This document shows, one piece after another, positions 16,909-26,055 of a stretch of DNA of 64,000 nt. The notes beneath the pieces were generated by a model. The model did no database searches and had not been told where the DNA came from. It was given only the letters and a program-made list of their open reading frames with translations. Source of the stretch: Roseibium album (GTDB lineage Bacteria; Pseudomonadota; Alphaproteobacteria; Rhizobiales; Stappiaceae); assembly GCF_001404515.1 (NCBI RefSeq), contig NZ_CXWE01000010.1, positions 102,735-166,734 of the forward strand, written 5' to 3'. A program made the position numbers and the translations under genes. Within the stretch, counting starts at the first letter, position 1. Each line of letters opens with the position of its first letter.

Positions 16909-18507
16909 ATGAAGGCTGCAGCACTTGCCCTCGCGCTGGCAACAAGCACGGCTCTAGGCGCATCTACCATTGGGTTTGCCGACGCGCAGGAGCGTGGCGG
17001 AACTCTGAATTTTGCTCGATATGACGGTTCGAAGCTTGTCGACCCGATCTACGCCGACCGCAATCCGGATATCTGGATGGTCGGCAGCCTGTTCAGTACA
17101 CTGCTGTCACCGACTGAAGACGGTACCGACCTTGTCGGGTCGCTCGCTGAAAGCTTCGAGGTCTCATCTGACGGCAAGACCGTTTCCCTCGTGTTGCGCG
17201 ATGGCCTCAAGTTTTCCGACGGAAGCCCGCTCACGGGTGACGACGTTGTTTTCTCGCTGGAACGCGCCCGCAACCCTGACCTGGGTCCATGGTCGGGGCT
17301 TCTGTCCGCTGTCTCTTCCGTGAGCGCGGACGGCCGCAATATCACCATTTCTCTTGAGAGGCCTGACCCGGCATTGCTCTCGATGCTGGCGACATTCAAT
17401 ACGGCCATTGTTTCCAAGAAAGCTTTTGATGCTGCGCCGGGTGCGAATGATCAGGAAAAATCGGCTGCGATATTCGCAGCGGGTGGTCCAGGTGTCGGAT
17501 CGGGCCCCTTTTATCTGAGCGGTTTCGAGCAGGGATCGTCCATGACCTTCACCGCGAACCCGCATTACTGGAAAGAAGGCAAGGACGGCAAGCCGTTGCC
17601 TTATCTGGAAAAGGTCCATTTCGAAATCATTCCGGACGATGCGACTCGTGTGCTGAAACTGACGGCAGGCGAAGTTGACATCGCCGAGTTCATCCCGTTT
17701 TCGCGCGTTGCGGAGCTGGATGCCGACCCGGCAGTCGACATGAACCTCTTCCCGTCCACGCGGATTATCTATTCACCGATCAACACGCGTGAGACCAGGG
17801 CCGACGGAACGCCGAATCCGCTGCACGACAAGCGGGTTCGCCAGGCATTGAACTACGCAACAAACAAGGAAGCGCTGATCGGTCTCGTCCTGCAAGGCGC
17901 GGGTAAGCCGATGTCGTCGCCGGTCATGTCGTCTTCAACCCGGCTGGCCGCGGACATGAACCCGCTCTACGGCTACGATATTGAAAAGGCGAAGGCCCTT
18001 GTTGCCGAAGCTGGCCTGAAAGCGGGAACGGAAGTCACGCTGACGACCCTTGCCGGATCTGCAGACGATGCGACCATATTTGCCGCTCTCCAGCAGATGT
18101 GGGCACCGCTTGGCATCAATCTTGTTGCCGAACAGGTCGACAACGCGACCCGTGGCGCCAAGAACCGCTCAGGTGAGTTCGACATTCACACCTATGGTTG
18201 GGTTGACGATGTCAACGATCCTAGCCAGGTGACGGGCTGGCTCGGATATTTCCCGACGGCAAAAGCAGTCGGAACCGGTTGGAACAACGCCGATTTCAAC
18301 ACGCTGTATGAAGCATCCTCTTCGGAAATGGATCCCGAAAAGCGGGCGGACCAGTACAGGAAAATGCAGGACATTTATGCCGAAGCGGCACCACTGCTCT
18401 TCATGTACGAAACGCCTTTCGCAGTCGCGGTTTCCGGAAAGGTGGACGGGTATCTGCAGACACCTCTGGGCAACAACGTCTTTGAGAACGTTTCCCTGGA
18501 ACGTTGA
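16909..18507 (+). CDS. Family 5 ABC transporter substrate-binding protein (peptide/oligopeptide type)
   Basis: A 532-residue DppA/OppA-type periplasmic binding protein. ATG 16909 follows GGGAGGA at seven bases; the longer frame from 16828 has no ribosome site. An N-terminal signal peptide spans about 26 residues (KAAALALALATSTALG, cleavage near FADA). Mature hallmarks are LRDGLKFSDGSPLTGDDV near residue 97 and NPHYWKEGKDGKPLPYLEKV near residue 218. It heads an operon with two permeases, two ATPases and an aminopeptidase, so di- or oligopeptides are the likely cargo. Confidence 0.93.
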   Translation: MKAAALALALATSTALGASTIGFADAQERGGTLNFARYDGSKLVDPIYADRNPDIWMVGSLFSTLLSPTEDGTDLVGSLAESFEVSSDGKTVSLVLRDGLKFSDGSPLTGDDVVFSLERARNPDLGPWSGLLSAVSSVSADGRNITISLERPDPALLSMLATFNTAIVSKKAFDAAPGANDQEKSAAIFAAGGPGVGSGPFYLSGFEQGSSMTFTANPHYWKEGKDGKPLPYLEKVHFEIIPDDATRVLKLTAGEVDIAEFIPFSRVAELDADPAVDMNLFPSTRIIYSPINTRETRADGTPNPLHDKRVRQALNYATNKEALIGLVLQGAGKPMSSPVMSSSTRLAADMNPLYGYDIEKAKALVAEAGLKAGTEVTLTTLAGSADDATIFAALQQMWAPLGINLVAEQVDNATRGAKNRSGEFDIHTYGWVDDVNDPSQVTGWLGYFPTAKAVGTGWNNADFNTLYEASSSEMDPEKRADQYRKMQDIYAEAAPLLFMYETPFAVAVSGKVDGYLQTPLGNNVFENVSLER

Positions 18508-18530
18508 TCCGCAGAACCCGTGAACAGGAA

Positions 18531-18559
18531 GGTGAGGGCGCGCTGAGCTCTCCCTCACC
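18531..18559 (+). terminator. Intercistronic hairpin after binding-protein gene
   Basis: GGTGAGGG at 18531-18538 pairs with CCCTCACC at 18552-18559. It lies between the binding-protein and first permease genes, the usual place for a stabilising or attenuating stem that raises binding-protein output over the permeases. Confidence 0.6.
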
Positions 18560-18578
18560 CTCCGTGCTTGAGTGAGAA

Positions 18579-19535
18579 TTGGCGACGACCTCCATGGCCG
18601 GTTTGCAATACACCTTGAACCGTATTCTCCTGATGATCCCGACCTTTCTGCTGGTCATGATCATCATTTTTCTGCTGGTCAGGCTTTTGCCGGGTGATCC
18701 CGCGATCGCGATTGCCGGAGACAAGGCGTCCGATGCGGATATAGCCGCCATCCGCGAGCGACTGGGTCTGAACGCACCGCTCTGGACCCAGTTCTGGCTA
18801 TTCCTGACGAACACGCTTCAGGGTGATCTCGGACGCTCGATTTTACTGCGCGCACCAGTGACGGAGGTAATTCTTGCCCGTTTGCCGACAACGATTTTCC
18901 TGACGCTTTATGCGGTCACCCTGTCAATCCTGATCGCGGGCCCGCTTGCCTTTGTCGCTGCACTCAATCGCGGAAAGTGGCAGGACAATCTCATCCGGGC
19001 GGTCTTTCAGGTTGGGCTTTCGATGCCGGTTTTCTACATCGGTCTCTTGTTGCTGACGTTTCTGGCTGCACAGCTGCGGCTGTTTCCGGTCGGAGGATAC
19101 GGCGAAACCTTCCTTGATCGCGCCTATCATCTGTTTCTGCCTGCCGTGACGGTCGCGCTCTATACCTCGGCCATACTCATGCGGAACCTGCGTTCGGCGA
19201 TCATTGAGGTCCTTGATGCGGAATATGTCCAGTTCGCCCGCGCCAAGGGACTGCCGCCGCGTCTGATCCTTGGTCGCCACGTTTTGAAGAATGCCCTGGT
19301 TTCGACAGTCACTCTGCTCGGACTTTCCATTGGACAGCTCATGAGCGGGACGCTGGTGACCGAGACCGTCTTTGCTGTCCCCGGTGTCGGACGCATGATG
19401 CTGGAGGCTATTTTCGCCCGGGATTATCCCCTTATCCAGGGCCTTACGCTGACCTTTGCCGTTCTGGTGTCGCTGGTTTTTCTGATGACCGACATATTCC
19501 AGAGCTGGCTTGATCCGAGGATGCGTCTGTCATGA
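18579..19535 (+). CDS. Peptide ABC transporter permease, DppB type
   Basis: A 318-residue inner-membrane permease with six predicted helices. It starts with LNRILLMIPTFLLVMIIIF and has the RLLPGDPA and DLGRSILLRAPV motifs of DppB. The EAA loop for ATPase contact is AKGLPPRLILGRHVLKNA near residue 222. The start may be TTG 18579 or ATG 18594; neither has a strong ribosome site. Its stop overlaps the next start by four bases. Partner of the permease at 19532. Confidence 0.9.
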   Translation: MATTSMAGLQYTLNRILLMIPTFLLVMIIIFLLVRLLPGDPAIAIAGDKASDADIAAIRERLGLNAPLWTQFWLFLTNTLQGDLGRSILLRAPVTEVILARLPTTIFLTLYAVTLSILIAGPLAFVAALNRGKWQDNLIRAVFQVGLSMPVFYIGLLLLTFLAAQLRLFPVGGYGETFLDRAYHLFLPAVTVALYTSAILMRNLRSAIIEVLDAEYVQFARAKGLPPRLILGRHVLKNALVSTVTLLGLSIGQLMSGTLVTETVFAVPGVGRMMLEAIFARDYPLIQGLTLTFAVLVSLVFLMTDIFQSWLDPRMRLS

Positions 19536-20398
19536 GCGACACGACAATCTCCCGCGGGAATGTTCGAAGCCAGCGGCGTGGCCGCGTGCAGATCGCCTTT
19601 CGTAAGCCCGGCTTCATGGTCGGCTTCACCATCATTGCAATTTCAACAGTTCTGGCGCTGTTTCCGGGTTTTTTTGCGCCCTACGATCCCAATTTCATCG
19701 ATTATCAGGCCGTACGCCAGCCGCCAAGCTGGCAGCATCCTTTCGGTACGGACCTGTTGGGTCGGGATTCCTTTTCACGGGTGATCTGGGCCTATTCGGT
19801 CAATATGCAGATGGCCGTCCTGGCTACTGTCTTCGCGCTGGTGATCGGCGTTTTCGTCGGCGCTCTGGTCGGCTACTATCGCGGTATCGCCGACATGATT
19901 TTTGGCCGCGTCGTCGATGCCGTCATAACATTTCCGTTTCTGGTGCTGGTGATTGCCATCGTCGCGGTGCTGGGCCCGGGCCTGATCAACATGTACATCG
20001 CAATCACGCTGGTCGGCTGGGTCTACTATGCCAGGCTCATGCGCGCGGAGGTCATATCCCAGATGGCCAATGACTACGCCTCGGCAGGCATCGTCATGGG
20101 ATACTCTGATCTCCGTATCATTTTTCGCCATCTTCTGCCGAACGCGATCACGCCGGTCATTGTCTATTGGATGACCGACATGGCGCTCGCTATCCTGCTC
20201 GGTTCCTCGCTTGGATATCTTGGTCTCGGTGCACAGCCGCCACAGGCAGAGTGGGGTGTCCTGATTGCTGAAGGCCGCAATTTCATCACCACGGCCTGGT
20301 GGCTCAGCCTGATGCCGGGCATTGCCATCGTGTTGACCGGGCTCGGGTTTTCCCTGATCGGAGACGGATTGGCGGACTTGTTGAGGCCACGCGGATGA
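19532..20398 (+). CDS. Peptide ABC transporter permease, DppC type
   Basis: A 288-residue permease of the DppC class: N-terminal helix, then HPFGTDLLGRDSFSRVIWAYSVN near residue 70, the DppC signature, and an EAA-like loop with MGYSDLRIIFRHLLPNA near residue 188. ATGA overlap with both neighbours shows tight coupling in the operon. Pairs with the DppB-type protein to form the channel. Confidence 0.92.
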   Translation: MSDTTISRGNVRSQRRGRVQIAFRKPGFMVGFTIIAISTVLALFPGFFAPYDPNFIDYQAVRQPPSWQHPFGTDLLGRDSFSRVIWAYSVNMQMAVLATVFALVIGVFVGALVGYYRGIADMIFGRVVDAVITFPFLVLVIAIVAVLGPGLINMYIAITLVGWVYYARLMRAEVISQMANDYASAGIVMGYSDLRIIFRHLLPNAITPVIVYWMTDMALAILLGSSLGYLGLGAQPPQAEWGVLIAEGRNFITTAWWLSLMPGIAIVLTGLGFSLIGDGLADLLRPRG

Positions 20399-21396
20399 CC
20401 CTGAGAAGCGTAAAAACCCCCTTGCTGGAAGTTTCCGGTCTGTGCACCACGTTCGGAGCGGGTGACACCTCGGTTCCGGCTGTCCGTGATGTCGGGTTCA
20501 CCATCAACAAGGGCGAAATACTCGGTCTCGTTGGCGAGAGCGGATCGGGCAAGAGTGTGACCCTTCGATCGGTCCTCGGCCTGTCCCGCCGCTATGGCAG
20601 GACAACTGGCTCGGCGCTCTGGCGTGGCGAAAACCTGGTCACCCTGCCCGAGTCCGATATGCGCCGGATCCGGGGCGGTGAAATCGCAATGATCTTTCAG
20701 GAGCCGATGACATCGCTCAATCCGTTGCTGACGGTCGGAGTTCAGATCGACGAGACGCTGAAGGCGCATACGGACATGTCTGCAGGCGAGCGGAAGAAGC
20801 GCGCAATCGAGATGCTTGACGTCGTCGGCATTCCGGCTGCCGGATCCCGGCTTTTCGAATATCCGCATCAGTTTTCCGGCGGCATGCGGCAACGGGTGAT
20901 GATTGCAATTGCGCTTGCCGCGAGGCCGAAGCTGCTTTTGGCGGACGAACCGACCACCGCGCTGGATGTGACAATCCAGGCGCAGATCCTCGATCTGATC
21001 CTGTCGCTTGCCAAGGATTTCGACATGGGTGTCATTCTTGTGACCCACGATCTGGGCGTTGTCGCTCAGACATGCGAACAGGTGGCTGTGATGTATGCGG
21101 GCCGTATAGTCGAACAGGGCAGTGTCCGGTCCGTCCTGAGAGAACCGCGACACCCCTACACTGTCGGGCTGATGCGTTCCGTGCCACAGAATGTGCCACC
21201 ACGCACCCCCCTTTACTCCATCCCCGGAACACCCCCCAGCCTGTTGTCGCTTCCCGATGGCTGTGCTTTCGCAGCACGCTGCCCGCAAAGGACGGCCGGC
21301 TGCGAGACCGGTCGGCCGGAACTTGAGACGTTGAAGGGCGGACGGTCTGTTGCCTGCTTCAACAGGGTCGAGGCAAAGGGAGGCGCGGCCGCATGA
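20395..21396 (+). CDS. Peptide ABC transporter ATP-binding protein, DppD type
   Basis: A 333-residue ATPase with Walker A GESGSGKS (about residues 47-54), ABC signature FSGGMRQRV near residue 160, Walker B LLLADEPTTALD near residue 181, and the C-terminal oligopeptide-transporter extension with four cysteines (CAFAARCPQRTAGC) that binds an iron-sulfur cluster in related proteins. ATG 20395 overlaps the DppC stop; a longer frame from 20299 is inside dppC. Confidence 0.93.
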   Translation: MTLRSVKTPLLEVSGLCTTFGAGDTSVPAVRDVGFTINKGEILGLVGESGSGKSVTLRSVLGLSRRYGRTTGSALWRGENLVTLPESDMRRIRGGEIAMIFQEPMTSLNPLLTVGVQIDETLKAHTDMSAGERKKRAIEMLDVVGIPAAGSRLFEYPHQFSGGMRQRVMIAIALAARPKLLLADEPTTALDVTIQAQILDLILSLAKDFDMGVILVTHDLGVVAQTCEQVAVMYAGRIVEQGSVRSVLREPRHPYTVGLMRSVPQNVPPRTPLYSIPGTPPSLLSLPDGCAFAARCPQRTAGCETGRPELETLKGGRSVACFNRVEAKGGAAA

Positions 21397-22388
21397 GCGA
21401 AGCAGTGCTTGAAATTCGAGACGTCAGCCTGGCGTTCAAGGGCAAACGATCTTTGCTCGATGTTCTCAGCAACACACCGGTGAAAAACGTCAACGCGCTC
21501 AACGGGGTCAGTCTCGATCTGCGGCAGGGAGAAACCCTTGGCGTAGTCGGCGAGTCCGGATGTGGCAAGTCCACGCTTGCCCGTTGCATCGTGCGTCTTC
21601 ACGAACCCAACGGCGGCAGTGTACATTTTCACGGCATGGATGTGTTTGCTTCGCACGAACGTGGCGACCGGACCTACAATCGCCGGGTCCAGATGATGTT
21701 TCAGGACCCGTATTCGTCTTTGAATCCCCGCATGACGACCGGCCAGATTCTGTCCGAGGCGCTGCGTGTGCATGACATGTGTCCGGAAGATGATGTGCCG
21801 GCGCGTCTTGCGAACCTGATGGACCTCGTCCAGTTGCCCGGGGACGCTCTGGAAAAATATCCGCATGAATTTTCGGGCGGGCAAAGGCAGCGGATCGCGA
21901 TTGCCCGTGCTCTTGCAGTCGAACCGGAGGTGTTGATCGCCGACGAACTCGTGTCTGCGCTCGATGTTTCGGTACAGGCACAGATCGTAAACCTCCTGCT
22001 GGATCTGCAGGACCGGCTTGGGCTCACGATCCTCTTCGTCGCTCATGACCTTCGTCTGGTGCGACATGTGTCCAATCGGGTGGCGGTCATTTATCTCGGC
22101 CGGATAGTTGAGATTGGCGACAGCGAGACACTGTTTGCCAGCCCGTCGCATCCCTATTCCCAGGCGCTTCTGAGTGCGGCGCCGTCTCTTGATCCGGACG
22201 ACAAGGGCAGGAAAATACACCTGGAGGGTGAGTTGCCCTCGCCGCTTGATATCCCGCCCGGCTGCCCATTCCACGTCAGATGCCGTCACAAGTCGCCGAA
22301 ATGTACCACCGAGCAGCCGAAGCTTCGTCCGATTGCGGGACGCGGTTCGGTCGCCTGTCACCATGCCGAAGAGATCGAGAATGTCTGA
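21393..22388 (+). CDS. Peptide ABC transporter ATP-binding protein, DppF type
   Basis: A 331-residue ATPase with Walker A GESGCGKS near residue 54, signature FSGGQRQRI and Walker B VLIADELVSALDVS. The C-terminal extension holds CPFHVRCRHKSPKC, the cysteine motif of the family. It overlaps dppD (ATGA) and the aminopeptidase gene (eight bases). It pairs with the DppD-type ATPase as a heterodimer. Confidence 0.93.
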   Translation: MSEAVLEIRDVSLAFKGKRSLLDVLSNTPVKNVNALNGVSLDLRQGETLGVVGESGCGKSTLARCIVRLHEPNGGSVHFHGMDVFASHERGDRTYNRRVQMMFQDPYSSLNPRMTTGQILSEALRVHDMCPEDDVPARLANLMDLVQLPGDALEKYPHEFSGGQRQRIAIARALAVEPEVLIADELVSALDVSVQAQIVNLLLDLQDRLGLTILFVAHDLRLVRHVSNRVAVIYLGRIVEIGDSETLFASPSHPYSQALLSAAPSLDPDDKGRKIHLEGELPSPLDIPPGCPFHVRCRHKSPKCTTEQPKLRPIAGRGSVACHHAEEIENV

Positions 22389-24213
22389 AAGCCAATTGGC
22401 CGAGTTGACCGACCACGTGACCGCACTGCGCGCTGAAATGAAAATGCGTTTGCTGGATGCGTTCATTGTGCCGCGCTTCGATGCACATCAGGGTGAATAC
22501 ATCGCTCCTCACGATGAACGTCTTGGGTTCGTGACGGGATTCACCGGATCAGCCGGGGTTGCCATCGTGACGCAGTCCGAAGTGCGCCTCTTCGTTGACG
22601 GCCGTTACGTGGTGCAGGCCGGCAACCAGTGTCCCGCCGGTTTGATCGACCGCGATCACATTCACAATCACCCACCGGAACACTGGCTGTCGGACGTCGC
22701 GCAACCCGATTGGGTGATCGGCTACGATGCCATGCATCTGCCGCCAAACTGGGTGAAACGGTTTGAAAAGGGTGCAAACGCCGCCGGAGCCTCGCTGAAG
22801 GCGATGAGCGAAAATCCGGTGGATGCTGTCTGGGGCGACCAACCGGACGAACCCCTTGGCACGATCAGCGCCTTCCCGCTTCAGTTCGCCGGGGTGTCTT
22901 CTAGCGACAAAAGGGACCTGTTTCTCAAGGAGATGGCCGCGGAGGATGCGGCGCTTCTGGTCGAGACCCAGCCGGACAACATCGCCTGGTTCCTGAACGT
23001 TCGCGGGGACGATGTCGCCTACAATCCGATGCCCCAGTCCTTCCTGCTTCTGGAAAGGTCCGGGGCAGCTCACTGGTTCGTGGATCAGGGCAAGTTCGAG
23101 GAGGGACTTGCCGACACCCTGCCGGACTGGGTGTCCCTGCGAGCAAAGTCCGATCTTCTGGAATCTTTGGCTGCTAAGACAGGGAAGGGGGCCAGGGTGC
23201 TGGTCGATCCGGATTTTTCACCGGCAGCTGTTTCCCAACGGATCATCGAGGCCGAAGCCGTGCCGGTTCCAAAGCTGAGCCCGATGACGCTCGCCAAGGC
23301 CAGGAAAAATGCGACCGAACTTGAGGGTCTGCGATCCTGCCATATTGAGGACGCGGTGGCCTGGATCGAATTCAGCGAATGGCTGACGGATACTGTCGCT
23401 TCACGCGCAGCGGATGGCGATCCGGTCACGGAATTCGAGGCGTTGGAAAAAATCCTTTCATTCAGAAGGGAACGGCCGGGCTACCTGAGCGAGAGTTTCC
23501 ATACGATTTCCTGCGCCGGGCCGAATGCAGCTATGTGCCACTATGCGGCAGACAAGAACAATTCGGCACCGGTCCTGCCGGCCGCACCGTATCTGCTCGA
23601 CAGCGGCGGACAGTTTGAAACCGGTACCACGGACGCGACGAGATCATTCAGTTTCGGGTTCCTGCCGGACGGCTACGCTGAAGCGTATACTGCTGTCTTC
23701 AAGGCACTGGTCGCGCTTGCGACCCTGCGGTTCCCGAAAGGCACGCAAGGTCATCACATCGATGCCATCTGCCGCCGCCCGCTTTGGGATCTGGGCCTTG
23801 ACTATGACCATGGCACCGGCCACGGCATTGGCCATCGTCTTTCGGTTCACGAACATCCCCAGCGCATTGGCAAACCGCACAATCCGGTCGATCTTGCGCC
23901 TGGAATGGTCCTGTCCATCGAACCGGGCTACTACAAGGCGGGAGCCTTCGGCATCCGTCTTGAAAACCTTTTCGAGATCCGAGAAGCAGACGACGGCTTT
24001 CTTTACTTCGACAACATGACCTGGATTCCGATCCAGAAGGATGCTCTCATTCCGGAGCGCCTTTCTGTGGCTGAAATCACCTGGCTAGACACTTATCATG
24101 AGCAGACGGAAAAACTGGTCGGTCCCAGGTGCCAGGATGGCGCAAGGCACTGGCTGGCCGACACCTGCCGTCCGCTGGGACGCGCGCCTGCGCCATGGCA
24201 GCAGGCGGGATAG
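22381..24213 (+). CDS. Xaa-Pro aminopeptidase (M24B)
   Basis: A 610-residue metallopeptidase that removes N-terminal residues preceding proline. Two creatinase-like N-terminal domains precede the pita-bread catalytic domain. Metal ligands are visible in order: LLDSGGQ, TTDATR, GHGIGH, IEPGYY and RLENLF (about residues 405 to 540). Length fits the large eukaryotic-type APP1 form found in many alphaproteobacteria. ATG 22381 overlaps the last ATPase gene by eight bases, so import and cytoplasmic hydrolysis of proline-containing peptides are translationally linked. Confidence 0.93.
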   Translation: MSESQLAELTDHVTALRAEMKMRLLDAFIVPRFDAHQGEYIAPHDERLGFVTGFTGSAGVAIVTQSEVRLFVDGRYVVQAGNQCPAGLIDRDHIHNHPPEHWLSDVAQPDWVIGYDAMHLPPNWVKRFEKGANAAGASLKAMSENPVDAVWGDQPDEPLGTISAFPLQFAGVSSSDKRDLFLKEMAAEDAALLVETQPDNIAWFLNVRGDDVAYNPMPQSFLLLERSGAAHWFVDQGKFEEGLADTLPDWVSLRAKSDLLESLAAKTGKGARVLVDPDFSPAAVSQRIIEAEAVPVPKLSPMTLAKARKNATELEGLRSCHIEDAVAWIEFSEWLTDTVASRAADGDPVTEFEALEKILSFRRERPGYLSESFHTISCAGPNAAMCHYAADKNNSAPVLPAAPYLLDSGGQFETGTTDATRSFSFGFLPDGYAEAYTAVFKALVALATLRFPKGTQGHHIDAICRRPLWDLGLDYDHGTGHGIGHRLSVHEHPQRIGKPHNPVDLAPGMVLSIEPGYYKAGAFGIRLENLFEIREADDGFLYFDNMTWIPIQKDALIPERLSVAEITWLDTYHEQTEKLVGPRCQDGARHWLADTCRPLGRAPAPWQQAG

Positions 24214-24408
24214 GCCCGGACCTGAACAGCATTGTGACTCAGCTACAGTAGTGTATTGCGAATAAGCGGACTTTGCTGTGCCGCAGGAATGTCGTCAAGC
24301 TGGCATTCACCCTAAGGCCGCTGAAAGTCAGAACGGTGTTTATTACGTTCGGTAACAACAACATCGTCCGGGTACGTGAAAATTCACGCAGAAAAATCAC
24401 GAAATTCG

Positions 24409-24450
24409 TTGACATATGTCCATAAATCGAGATATTTCGATTTATGGACA
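24409..24450 (+). promoter_or_regulatory. Promoter with 14-bp inverted repeat overlapping arsR start codon
   Basis: A consensus -35 TTGACA lies at 24409-24414. A perfect inverted repeat has arms TGTCCATAAATCGA (24417-24430) and TCGATTTATGGACA (24437-24450) around GATATT, which itself occupies the -10 position. The right arm contains the arsR ATG (24444). The core TCGAGATATTTCGA recurs as TCGAGATATCTCGA at 24803-24816, so this is a likely autoregulatory operator. Another 14-base dyad, CGTGAAAATTCACG, is at 24375-24388. Confidence 0.7.
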
Positions 24451-24752
24451 TTGAAAAAGCGATAGCAGCGCTGAACAATCCAATTCGGCGAAAAATCCTG
24501 GAATGGCTGAAGGATCGGTCGAATTTCCCGCCTGCACTGCCGGAGCACGCCGACCTGGAAGGCGTTTGTGTGGGCTATATCCAGGAAAAGGCGCAGCTCT
24601 CGCAATCGACGGTTTCCAACTATATGGGCCTTCTGAAGCAGGCTGGCTTCGTCGTTGCAGAACGCCACGGGCAATGGACTTTCTATCGTCGAGACGAAGA
24701 CAACATTCGATCGTTTCTTGCGGCGGTACAGAAAGAACTTTTGACGCAGTAA
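24444..24752 (+). CDS. ArsR-family winged-helix transcriptional repressor
   Basis: A 102-residue HTH protein: NPIRRKILEWL (helix 1-2), then LSQSTVSNYMGLLKQAGFV as the recognition helix and ERHGQWTFYRRD as the wing. The lone metal-site candidate is C42 in EGVCVGY, without a CxC pair, so it is probably not a classical metal sensor. The operator-like dyad covers its own start and recurs before the following oxidoreductase gene, so both genes are likely derepressed together by an electrophile or redox signal; the signal is inference. Confidence 0.88.
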   Translation: MDIEKAIAALNNPIRRKILEWLKDRSNFPPALPEHADLEGVCVGYIQEKAQLSQSTVSNYMGLLKQAGFVVAERHGQWTFYRRDEDNIRSFLAAVQKELLTQ

Positions 24753-24802
24753 TCCGCAAGGGCACGATTTGACGGTTTTTCGGCAGGCAGGAAATGTGAA
24801 TT

Positions 24803-24816
24803 TCGAGATATCTCGA
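24803..24816. promoter_or_regulatory. Second ArsR operator candidate, before the flavin oxidoreductase gene
   Basis: TCGAGATATCTCGA is a perfect 14-base palindrome ending 16 bases before the oxidoreductase start. It differs at one position from the core of the dyad at 24427-24440. Recurrence before both genes supports a shared ArsR operator. Confidence 0.6.
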
Positions 24817-24832
24817 TAAAAGGAACTATAGA

Positions 24833-26035
24833 ATGGCAAAAAATGAAGCGACAATGCTCCTGGACAAGCCTCTGGTTCTCCCCTGCGGTGCCCGCCTGAA
24901 GAACCGGTTGATCAAGTCGCCGATGTCCGACTCGCTCGGTGACGGCACCGGAAACCCGACCAAAGCGCAGACAAGACTGTATGAGCGCTGGGCCGAAGGC
25001 GGTGTGGCGTTGTCCCTGATCGGTGAGGTGCAGACCAGTCCGCACTATCCGGAAAAGCCTGGAAACCTTGTGCTGGTGCAGGGATCAGACACGGCTGGAC
25101 TCCGCATTCTTGCGAAACGTGGTTCTATCAATGATGCCCATATCTGGCCTCAACTCGGCCACGCAGGCGCCCTTGCACACTTGCCTGTCAGCAAACCGAA
25201 AGGGCCGTCACCGCTGAACGTCGAGGGCCTCCAATGTCAGGGGCTGTCGCTGGAGGAAATTCATGAACTGCCAGGCCTGTTTGCGCGGGCTGCGACCATG
25301 GCAAAGGACACCGGATTTGGCGGTGTGCAAATCCATGCAGGTCACGGGTTCCTGCTCAGCCAGTTCCTGTCGCCCCTGTTCAATCACAGGGCTGATGCCT
25401 ATGGCGGCTCGATCGAGGGACGTTTTCGCGTTATTGGCGAGGTAATCGATGCAGTCCGCCGAGCCGTCGGTCCGTCTTTTCCGGTCGGCATAAGGATCAA
25501 CTCGACGGACAAGCTCGTCGGAGGCTTGACCGATGAAGACGCTTTGCAGGTTGTCCGGATGCTCGACAGGACCTCGATTGATCTCATTGATGTAAGCGGA
25601 GGAACATATTTCCCCGGAGCTGCGTCTAGTTCTGATGGCGTATCGGCGTCGGGGCCGTATTTCATCGAGTTTGCCCGGCGTGCGAAGAAGATGACCGAAA
25701 TTCCAATCATGGTGACCGGCGGCATGCAAACGCGCGCCGATGCCGTCGCCGCGCTCCAGACAGGTGCCGCGGACGCCATCGGTCTGGCTCGAGCAATGGT
25801 TCTCGACCCGGCACTTGCGAATTCCTGGCTATCAGGCCTGGGTGGTGATCCGGCGTTTCCCAGGTTTGAAACGCCGCCACGCGGTGGCATCACAGCCTGG
25901 TATTCAATGCGTCTTAAGGCGTTGGGCGAAAATGAAGAAAGCCAATTTGCTCCAACTCTTGAAGAGGCACTGGAAGCGTATGAAGCGCGCGATGCAGAAC
26001 GCTGCCCGAGGTGGCTGGAACATTTCGGATCGTAG
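24833..26035 (+). CDS. NADH:flavin oxidoreductase, Old Yellow Enzyme family
   Basis: A 400-residue FMN-dependent TIM-barrel ene-reductase. Hallmarks are KNRLIKSPM near residue 22, the active-site histidine region GVQIHAGHGFLLSQFLSP near residue 165, NHRADAYGGSIEGR near residue 184 and the phosphate-binding GGMQTRADA near residue 300. It reduces activated C=C bonds of electrophiles with NAD(P)H. Control by the upstream ArsR gene is suggested by the shared palindrome. Convergent with the next operon 20 bases away. Confidence 0.9.
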   Translation: MAKNEATMLLDKPLVLPCGARLKNRLIKSPMSDSLGDGTGNPTKAQTRLYERWAEGGVALSLIGEVQTSPHYPEKPGNLVLVQGSDTAGLRILAKRGSINDAHIWPQLGHAGALAHLPVSKPKGPSPLNVEGLQCQGLSLEEIHELPGLFARAATMAKDTGFGGVQIHAGHGFLLSQFLSPLFNHRADAYGGSIEGRFRVIGEVIDAVRRAVGPSFPVGIRINSTDKLVGGLTDEDALQVVRMLDRTSIDLIDVSGGTYFPGAASSSDGVSASGPYFIEFARRAKKMTEIPIMVTGGMQTRADAVAALQTGAADAIGLARAMVLDPALANSWLSGLGGDPAFPRFETPPRGGITAWYSMRLKALGENEESQFAPTLEEALEAYEARDAERCPRWLEHFGS

Positions 26036-26055
26036 TAAAATCAAGTCTGGTGGTT

